Shown here: piece by piece, positions 1 to 5,833 of the stretch
Position numbering within the stretch: the first letter of the stretch is position 1
How the letters are laid out: the number at the start of each line of letters is the position of its first letter
NCBI GenBank assembly: GCA_946481355.1
Contig: CAMLNH010000113.1
Location: 1-8,200 of the forward strand
Source: an uncultured Curvibacter sp.
Lineage (GTDB): Bacteria; Pseudomonadota; Gammaproteobacteria; Burkholderiales; Burkholderiaceae
DNA length: 8,200 nt
Reading direction: 5' to 3'
Translations under genes and position numbers: made by a program
The notes under the pieces: generated by a model
Seen by the model: only the letters and a program-made list of their open reading frames with translations
Databases searched by the model: none
What the model was told of the DNA's origin: nothing

Positions 1-455
1 AGGTCATGGACCGTGTGGTGGGTCTGGAGCTGGGGGCGGACGACTATCTGCCCAAGCCCTTCGAGCCGCGCGAGCTGGTGGCCCGCATCCAGACCGTGCT
101 GCGCCGGCGCAAGCCTCAAGGCCATGGGCACGCTGCCGTGCCGGGTATCGCCGCGATACTGAAGTTCGATGGGCTCGAAGTCGACACCGCCTGCCGAGCC
201 GTGCGACGCGCAGGACAGGAGGTCGAGTTGACCGGCACGGAGTACGAACTGCTGCTGATCCTGGCGCGTGAACCGGGTCGGGTGTTCAGCCGGGACGACA
301 TCCTCAACCGCCTGCGCGGTCACGAGGCCGATCTCTACACCCGTGCGGTCGATATTGTGGTCAGCCGCCTGCGCAAGAAGCTGGAGCCGCTGGACTGTAT
401 CAAGACACTGCGCAACGCGGGGTATTCTCTGGCGCTGGGACGGGGAAGCGAATGA
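1..455 (+). CDS. OmpR/PhoB-family response regulator, C-terminal part (5' end outside window)
   Basis: This is the DNA-binding output protein of a two-component system. The frame is open to the left edge, so the start and the phospho-acceptor aspartate lie outside the window. The visible part opens with the end of the receiver domain (GLELGADDYLPKPFEPRELVARI), including the conserved Lys-Pro-Phe of the switch region. After a linker of about 20 residues comes a winged-helix domain: LTGTEYELLLILAREPGRVF, then a recognition-helix region ending RAVDIVVSRLRKKLEP, then the C-terminal wing with RNAGYSLAL. This domain order is typical of OmpR/RstA/CpxR-type regulators, which bind tandem promoter repeats. 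The stop codon overlaps the start of the kinase gene (ATGA at 452-455), so the two are co-transcribed and probably translationally coupled. The subfamily and target genes cannot be told from the sequence. Confidence 0.95.
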   Translation, partial: VMDRVVGLELGADDYLPKPFEPRELVARIQTVLRRRKPQGHGHAAVPGIAAILKFDGLEVDTACRAVRRAGQEVELTGTEYELLLILAREPGRVFSRDDILNRLRGHEADLYTRAVDIVVSRLRKKLEPLDCIKTLRNAGYSLALGRGSE

Positions 456-1783
456 ACGCAAACACAAGATCGGCCTGGGGTCGTGCCAAGCGCCGTGTGG
501 CGCATTCGATCAAGTTGCGCATGGTACTGGTGTTTCTGCTGCTGGCGGTGGCGATGACCTTTGTGTTCATCACTGGTGCACAGAAGGCTTTCACCATGGG
601 CTGGCGCGAGGCAGCGCGCCCCATCCTCATGGATTACGTGGATCGCCTTGCCGCAGAAGTGACGGCCAGGGGATCGACGCCCAGTGTGGAACGCGCCCAA
701 GCCATCACCGAGCGCCTGCCGTTGACCGTGCGCATCGAGGGGCCGGTGATACGCTGGGCCTCACACCCCAACGCCAAGCCCGTGAACAAGGACTGGGGCA
801 GCGGCAAGGACTGGCCCGTTCTCTTGCAGCGCCAGACGGCGGACGGGCATCGCATCGAGTTCGGCATCAATGGTGAGGCCTTCGAACGCAGGCCGCGCCT
901 GATCGGTTACGCCCTGGGCGCGTTGCTGCTGCTCACCTGGCTGGCCTGGTGGTACGTACGCCGCGTGCTCAAGCCGCTGGATGCCATAGGCGAGGGGGCG
1001 CGGCGTTTCGGCCGGGGGGACTTCAGCCGGCCGATACCCGAGCGTGGCCGGCATGGCCCGGACGAATTGGGCGAGTTGGCCCAGACCATCAACACCATGG
1101 GCCAGGACATCCACCAGATGCTGGAAGCAAAGCGCACGCTGCTGCTGGCGATCAGTCACGAGCTGCGCAGTCCGATCACCCGCGCGCGGGTGAATGCCGA
1201 GCTGCTGCCTGAGACCGACGCAGTCCGACCGCAACGCGATGCGCTGCTGCGAGACCTGCAGGAGATGGCCGGGCTGATCAGCGATCTGCTGGAGAGCGAA
1301 CGCCTGTCGGGAAGCTATGTCACCCTGCAACGTGCACCGACCAACGTGGCGGAGTTGGCGCGAGAGGTGGTGGGTGAATTGCAGGAGCGCCATGCGGGTG
1401 CTGCCCGCGTGACGGTGTCGGCGCCCGAGAGCCTGCCGCTGGTGGCGGTGGATGCCCCGCGCGTGCGCCTGCTCATCCGCAACCTGGTCGACAATGCGTT
1501 GCGCCACGGTGCGGGGGCTGTTGCCGCGCCCGAGGTCACACTGTCTGTCAGCGCCGATACGCTGAGCATCGAGGTGCGCGACCACGGCCCGGGCGTGCCA
1601 GAGGAGCAGCTGCCGCAACTGGCGCAGGCCTTCTATCGGCCCGACAGCGCTCGTACCCGCAGCGCTGGCGGCGTGGGCCTGGGCCTGTACCTGTGCCGGC
1701 TGATGGCCCAGGCGCATGGCGGCACGTTCGCGGTGCGCAACGCGCAACCGGGTCTGGCCGTGACGGTGACATTGCCTGCCTGA
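452..1783 (+). CDS. Membrane sensor histidine kinase (HAMP, HisKA, HATPase)
   Basis: This 443-residue inner-membrane kinase is the partner of the upstream regulator. It senses a signal through its periplasmic loop, autophosphorylates on His and passes the phosphate to the regulator. A basic N-terminus leads into membrane helix 1 (about residues 24-42). A periplasmic segment of about 105 residues follows, then membrane helix 2 (about 150-168, ending LAWWYVRR). The HAMP linker spans about 170-222. The dimerisation domain has the H-box SHELRSP with phospho-acceptor His236. The ATP-binding domain shows the N-box RNLVDNALRHG (Asn344, Asn348), the G1 box DHGPG (377-381) and the G2 box GGVGLGL (406-412). 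All key catalytic residues are present. ATG 452 is preceded by GGGGA at 442-446. The architecture resembles RstB, CpxA and EnvZ, but the signal cannot be assigned. Its convergent position next to an osmolyte operon does not prove a link. Confidence 0.95.
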   Translation: MNANTRSAWGRAKRRVAHSIKLRMVLVFLLLAVAMTFVFITGAQKAFTMGWREAARPILMDYVDRLAAEVTARGSTPSVERAQAITERLPLTVRIEGPVIRWASHPNAKPVNKDWGSGKDWPVLLQRQTADGHRIEFGINGEAFERRPRLIGYALGALLLLTWLAWWYVRRVLKPLDAIGEGARRFGRGDFSRPIPERGRHGPDELGELAQTINTMGQDIHQMLEAKRTLLLAISHELRSPITRARVNAELLPETDAVRPQRDALLRDLQEMAGLISDLLESERLSGSYVTLQRAPTNVAELAREVVGELQERHAGAARVTVSAPESLPLVAVDAPRVRLLIRNLVDNALRHGAGAVAAPEVTLSVSADTLSIEVRDHGPGVPEEQLPQLAQAFYRPDSARTRSAGGVGLGLYLCRLMAQAHGGTFAVRNAQPGLAVTVTLPA

Positions 1784-1795
1784 GGCAGGGCCTCA
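1775..1795. repeat. Two overlapping inverted repeats at the kinase stop codon, between convergent genes
   Basis: Two perfect 6-bp-arm, 3-nt-loop inverted repeats share one arm. The first is CCTGCC-TGA-GGCAGG (1775-1789), whose loop is exactly the kinase TGA stop. The second is TGAGGC-AGG-GCCTCA (1781-1795). They cannot form at the same time. They sit at the end of the kinase gene, 39 bp from the stop of the convergent channel gene. A role in ending transcription or stabilising 3' ends is possible, but no T-tract follows on either strand, so this is not a clear intrinsic terminator. Confidence 0.4.
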
Positions 1796-1822
1796 TCAGC
1801 GGGGGCAGCAGATGGCCTTCAT

Positions 1823-2890
1823 TCAGGCGGTGGAGGGCAGCGTGCCCAGCCCGCCATGGAGCTGCACCATGCGTGCGGGCAGGGCAAAGTGGATGCCGCG
1901 CGCATGCAGCTCACGCACGAGCCGCAGGTTGATGGCCTGCTGCACGTCCATATAGGTGGTAAACCCTGGGTCCAAAACGTAGTACACGGCCTCGAAATCC
2001 AGTGAGTGCACACCGAAGCCCTTGAAATGGGCGCGGTCGAAACGCACACCCGGCTGGGCTTCGATGGCGGCGCGGATCACGCCGGGCAGAGCTTCAAGCG
2101 CGTCGGCCGGCGTGTCATAGGTCACACCGATGGAGAAGATGGCACGGCGCTCGCTCATGCGGCCATAGTTGCGGATGCGACTCTTGAGCAGGTCGTTGTT
2201 GGCCAGCACGATCTGTTCGCCGCTGAGGCTGCGGATGCGCGTGGTCTTGAGGCCCACGTGCTCGACGGTGCCCATGAGGTCATCGACGATGATGAAGTCG
2301 TTGAGCACGAAGGGCTTGTCCAGTGCGATGGACAGCGAGGCGAAGAGGTCGCCCAGGATGTTCTGCGCGGCCAGTGCTACCGCCACACCGCCGATGCCCA
2401 GGCTGGCCACGAGCGCGGTGACGTTGAGCCCCATGTTGTCGAGGATCAGCAGCGTCACCAGGCTCCACAGGCCCAGGCGACCGATGAAGGTGAGCATGGC
2501 GCGGGTCATGGCACGCGCGCCTTCGGATTCGCCTTGGACAAAGCGCATGCGCAGCCAGAAGTCCAGCGCGCGGCTGACCCAGAAGCCGGTCTGCAGCAAG
2601 AGCAGACCGACAAAGAGGCGGTCGGTCAGCTTTTCCGCCGCGGCCGGCAGGTCGAGGAACTGCACCGCCACGTAGACGCCGATGGCCGCCGGGAGCAGGA
2701 TGCGCGTGCCCGCAATGACCTCGGCCAACAGCTGCAGTACCAGGTGCTTGCTGCCGTTGGTGCGGGCCAGGCGGCGCAGCACAAGGCGACGCAGCAGCTC
2801 GAACAGCGTCATGCAGACCGTGAGGGCCAGCAGGGCGTAGAGCCAGTCTTCGGGCGCGTTGTTGTTGAGGATCTGACGCAGCAGTTTCAT
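1823..2890 (-). CDS. MscS-family mechanosensitive ion channel
   Basis: This 355-residue inner-membrane channel should open when membrane tension rises on hypo-osmotic shock and let small solutes and ions escape. There are about five hydrophobic segments (roughly residues 17-34, 60-78, 92-110, 133-152 and 157-180). The last is the Gly/Ala-rich pore helix, LVASLGIGGVAVALAAQNILGD. The MscS beta domain follows: SLSIALDKPF, DDLMGTVEHVGLKTTRIRS, and then ANNDLLKSRIRNYGRM. An alpha/beta C-terminal domain completes it. It is longer than the 286-residue E. coli MscS because of the two extra N-terminal helices, as in YnaI-like members. ATG 2890 has AGGAAAG (2901-2907) 10 nt upstream. It starts 20 bp after the stop of the peptidase gene, so it is very probably the last gene of the NAGGN operon. 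The family call is firm; a role in releasing NAGGN is inferred from position only. Confidence 0.93.
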   Translation of the reverse strand: MKLLRQILNNNAPEDWLYALLALTVCMTLFELLRRLVLRRLARTNGSKHLVLQLLAEVIAGTRILLPAAIGVYVAVQFLDLPAAAEKLTDRLFVGLLLLQTGFWVSRALDFWLRMRFVQGESEGARAMTRAMLTFIGRLGLWSLVTLLILDNMGLNVTALVASLGIGGVAVALAAQNILGDLFASLSIALDKPFVLNDFIIVDDLMGTVEHVGLKTTRIRSLSGEQIVLANNDLLKSRIRNYGRMSERRAIFSIGVTYDTPADALEALPGVIRAAIEAQPGVRFDRAHFKGFGVHSLDFEAVYYVLDPGFTTYMDVQQAINLRLVRELHARGIHFALPARMVQLHGGLGTLPSTA

Positions 2891-2910
2891 GCGGTCCGTG
2901 CTTTCCTGTA

Positions 2911-4056
2911 TCAGGCTGGGGTGTCCGGCAGCTTGTCCTGCCAGTCGGGGATCTGCACCTCGGCGGGCGGGAAGTCAGCCAACGGGCCGAGCTGCTTGCG
3001 GTCGCGCAGGAACAGCGGCGGGCTGGTCATGTAGCTGATCAGCAGGCGCGAGAGCGCGTCCAGCGAGTCGATGTGCACGCGTTCATGCCCGTGTGATGCG
3101 TCCAGGCCGAAGCAGACCAGGGCGGTGCGGATGTCGTTACCGGCCTCCAGCGCGGCGGCGGCGTCGCTGCGGTAGTAGCGGAACACGTCGCGCGAGTGCT
3201 CGATGCCCTCGCTGGCGCAGAGTTCGAGCAGGCGGCGTGTGAGGTGCCAGTCGAAGGGGCCGCTGGAGTCCTGCATCGAGATGGTCACGCCGCGCTCGCA
3301 GGTGTACTGGCCCTCGGCCACGGTGCCGTTGTCGATGGAGATCAGCTCGGCCACGTCGCCGTGCAGCACGTGCGAGGCGCCCACGCCGATTTCTTCCGAG
3401 ATGGTGAAGAGCGGGAAGCAGTCCACGGGCAGCTTCTGGTTCGAGTCGACGATGGCCTTGAGCGCCGCCAGCACCGCGGCCACGCCGGCTTTGTCGTCCA
3501 GGTGACGGCCGTTGATGAAGCCTTCCGGGCCGAAGACCGGATTGGAATGCACGGCGATGGTGTCCCCGACATGGATGCCCAGCGCACGGGTCTCGGCCTC
3601 GCTGCTGGTGCGCGCGTCGATGCGCAGCTCCAGGTTGTCCCAGCTCACGGGCTGGGTGTCGATCTCGGTGTTGAAGGTGTGGCCCGAGGCCTTGCAGGGC
3701 AGCAGCGTGCCCTGGTGCAGCACGCCGTTGTCGGAGTAGATGGTCACGCGCGCACCTTCCGCGAAGCGCGAGGACCAGAAGCCGATGGGGACCACGCGCA
3801 GGCGCCCGTCGGGCTTGTAGCCCTTGACCATGGCGCCCAGGGTGTCCAGGTGCGAGACCACGGCGCGCGCCGGGCTGCGCCGGCTGCCCTGCAGGCGCGC
3901 GCGGATGGCGCCGCGGCGCGTCAGTTCGTACTCGATGCCGAGTTCGTCGAGCTCGTGGCAGAGCTGGTGCACGACCGCATCGGTCATGCCCGAGGGGCTG
4001 GGGGTGTTGAGCAGGCGGTTGAGCACGGCCTGCAGGTAGTCGAGGTCCGGGGTCAT
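2911..4056 (-). CDS. NAGGN-locus M42-family metallopeptidase
   Basis: This 381-residue protein is a putative cytoplasmic zinc or cobalt aminopeptidase of family M42 (glutamyl aminopeptidase/endoglucanase-like). The metal-site motifs are in the usual order: SHLDTLG with His69 and Asp71, HLDDKAG with Asp187, SEEIGVGASH with Glu221 (catalytic base) and Glu222, IDNG with Asp242, and ERVH with His328. All expected ligands are present, so it should be active. This type of M42 protein is the third member of the conserved asnO-ngg-M42 trio. Its task there is not established. Hydrolysis or remodelling of the acetylated dipeptide is a reasonable inference. Its ATG overlaps the ngg stop by 4 bp (ATGA on the minus strand, 4053-4056). 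No Shine-Dalgarno sequence is visible just upstream, so its translation probably depends on ribosomes finishing ngg. Confidence 0.93.
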   Translation of the reverse strand: MTPDLDYLQAVLNRLLNTPSPSGMTDAVVHQLCHELDELGIEYELTRRGAIRARLQGSRRSPARAVVSHLDTLGAMVKGYKPDGRLRVVPIGFWSSRFAEGARVTIYSDNGVLHQGTLLPCKASGHTFNTEIDTQPVSWDNLELRIDARTSSEAETRALGIHVGDTIAVHSNPVFGPEGFINGRHLDDKAGVAAVLAALKAIVDSNQKLPVDCFPLFTISEEIGVGASHVLHGDVAELISIDNGTVAEGQYTCERGVTISMQDSSGPFDWHLTRRLLELCASEGIEHSRDVFRYYRSDAAAALEAGNDIRTALVCFGLDASHGHERVHIDSLDALSRLLISYMTSPPLFLRDRKQLGPLADFPPAEVQIPDWQDKLPDTPA

Positions 4057-5816
4057 GTGGTGGCGGGTTGCGAGGTGTCGCGCAGTTCGGCGCGGGTTTG
4101 CGGAAAGAGCATGTCGATGAAGCGCTCGGCCGTGGGCTGGGGCTCGTGGTTGGCCAGGCCCGGGCGCTCGTTGGCTTCGATGATCACGTACTCGGGCCGG
4201 TCGGGGGACTGGACGATGAAGTCGAAGCCCACCACGGGGATCTCCAGCACGCGCGAGGCGCGCTCGGCGGCCTCGCGCAGCACCGGGTGCAGCACCGGCG
4301 TCATGTCGTGGATGGTGCCGCCGGTGTGCAGGTTGGCGGTCTTGCGCACCAGCACTGTGGTGCCGGCCGCGGGCACGCTGTCCAGCGTGTAGCCCTGGCC
4401 CTTGAGGCAGCGGCGCGTCTCGTCGTCCATGGGAATGCGGCTTTCGCCTGCGGTGGCCATCTGGCGCCGCCGGCTCTGCTTTTCGATCAGGGTGTGCAGG
4501 GTGCTGCTGCCGTCGCCCACCACACTGGCGGGCCGGCGCGAGGCAGCGGCCACGACCTGGTGGTTGATGACCACGATGCGCAGGTCGGAGCCGCCCACCA
4601 TCTGCTCCACGATGACCTGCTCGCAGAAGTGGCGTGCGGCCTCGATGGCGGCCTGAACCTCATCGAGCTGCTCCAGATCCACCTTGACGCCCTGGCCCTG
4701 CTCGCCGCGCACGGGCTTGACCACCACGCGTCCGTGCTGCTGCAGGAAGTCGGCCACGGTCTGCGCATCCTGGGCCTCGATCTGCGCCGGGATCGAGAGC
4801 CCGGCGGCGGCCAGCACGCGCAGGGTGAGGCGCTTGTCGTCGCAGCGGCTCATGGCCACGGCCGAGGTCAGCTCGGACAGCGACTCGCGGCAGGTGATGC
4901 TGCGCCCGCCCAGGCTCAGGCGGAAGTAGCCATACTCGGCGTCGAGCACGTCCACGCTGATGCCGCGGCGGCGCGCCTCGCGCACCAGGATACCGGCGTA
5001 GACGTTGAGGTCCGAGGCCGGGTCGGGGCCGATGAACAGCGGTTCGTTGATCGGGTTCTTGTTCTTCACGCAGTAGACCGGGACGCGCACGAAGCCCAGC
5101 TTCTCGTACAGCGCGATGGCCTGGGCGTTGTCGTGCAGCACCGAGAGGTCGATGAAGAGGCGTCCGCGCTGGCGGAACAGTTCGGCCAGCGCGCGGCTCA
5201 GGCATTCGCCGATGCCCGGGTGGCTGGCCTGCGGGTCCACGGCCAGCGCCCACAGGCTGGCACCGCCGTCCGGGTCGTTGAAGGCGCGCACATGATCCAC
5301 GCCGGTGACCACGCCCAGGATGGCGCGTGTCTCCAGGTCTTCGGCCACGAGCAGGTCCACCTCGGGCTGCTGGCCCAGCTTGGTGAAGAAGGAACGCGGC
5401 GGCGCCACCATCTTGCGCATGGTGTAGATGCGGCGCACGGCCTCGGCGTCGCGCGGCTGCGCCAGGCGCACCCGCCAGGCCGCGGGCTCGGGGTATTCGA
5501 CGGGCTCGCGCAGCGCCAGGCGGTAGGTGTAAGACGGGTCGATGAACAGGTCCTGCGGCGCCAGCGCCAGCGCCACCTGCGGGTCGCGCAGGTAGAGCGC
5601 GATGTCACGCCGGCCGGGCTGCTCCTTGCGGATGGTGTCGACCAGGGTGCGCGGTTCGCTGAAGGTCTGGCCGAAGATCAGCCGGCCCCAGCCGCAGTCG
5701 ACCACGGTCTCGTTGTCCACGGCCGCCAGGTCCGGATGACCGGCGGGGTCTGTCCAGTGGCGCAGGGACATCATGTCGTTGGGGTTCAGGGGATCGCGTT
5801 CCAGGGGGGCGAGCAT
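4053..5816 (-). CDS. ngg: N-acetylglutaminylglutamine synthetase (GNAT and ATP-grasp fusion)
   Basis: This 587-residue enzyme builds the dipeptide backbone of NAGGN, acetylating one glutamine unit and ligating it to a second. An N-terminal region of about 110 residues (VVDCGWGRLIFGQTF) leads into a GNAT acetyltransferase domain at about 114-255. That domain shows SLWALAVDPQ, an HPGIGE acetyl-CoA loop and NAQAIALYEKLGF. A linker rich in family-like residues follows (DLNVYAGILVREARRRGI). The C-terminal ATP-grasp domain at about 318-570 resembles cyanophycin synthetase. It has VVVKPVRGEQGQGV (ATP loop), a VEQMVGGSDLRI segment and the metal-binding EANERPG (547-553). The frame is open 63 codons further upstream into asnO. 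I chose ATG 5816 because GAGGAGA (5823-5829) lies 6 nt before it, and the upstream extension is Ala/Arg-rich and overlaps asnO. The asnO stop is 17 bp upstream; the M42 gene overlaps the ngg stop. Confidence 0.94.
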   Translation of the reverse strand: MLAPLERDPLNPNDMMSLRHWTDPAGHPDLAAVDNETVVDCGWGRLIFGQTFSEPRTLVDTIRKEQPGRRDIALYLRDPQVALALAPQDLFIDPSYTYRLALREPVEYPEPAAWRVRLAQPRDAEAVRRIYTMRKMVAPPRSFFTKLGQQPEVDLLVAEDLETRAILGVVTGVDHVRAFNDPDGGASLWALAVDPQASHPGIGECLSRALAELFRQRGRLFIDLSVLHDNAQAIALYEKLGFVRVPVYCVKNKNPINEPLFIGPDPASDLNVYAGILVREARRRGISVDVLDAEYGYFRLSLGGRSITCRESLSELTSAVAMSRCDDKRLTLRVLAAAGLSIPAQIEAQDAQTVADFLQQHGRVVVKPVRGEQGQGVKVDLEQLDEVQAAIEAARHFCEQVIVEQMVGGSDLRIVVINHQVVAAASRRPASVVGDGSSTLHTLIEKQSRRRQMATAGESRIPMDDETRRCLKGQGYTLDSVPAAGTTVLVRKTANLHTGGTIHDMTPVLHPVLREAAERASRVLEIPVVGFDFIVQSPDRPEYVIIEANERPGLANHEPQPTAERFIDMLFPQTRAELRDTSQPATT

Positions 5817-5822
5817 GATGGG

Positions 5823-5829
5823 TCTCCTC
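5823..5829 (-). promoter_or_regulatory. Ribosome binding site that fixes the ngg start
   Basis: GAGGAGA on the minus strand lies 6 nt before ATG 5816, in the short gap after the asnO stop. It is the strongest Shine-Dalgarno match near this start and supports 5816 over the far-upstream in-frame ATG at 6005, which lies inside asnO. Confidence 0.75.
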
Positions 5830-5833
5830 GGGG

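Noticed and set aside
761..1747. A 328-codon minus-strand open frame opposite the histidine kinase
   Set aside because: It is antisense to a complete kinase with all conserved boxes, and its translation is Gln/Arg/His-rich without homology signs.
3196..4392. A 398-codon plus-strand open frame opposite the peptidase gene and the end of ngg
   Set aside because: It crosses the boundary of two real minus-strand genes and shows no domain or credible start context.
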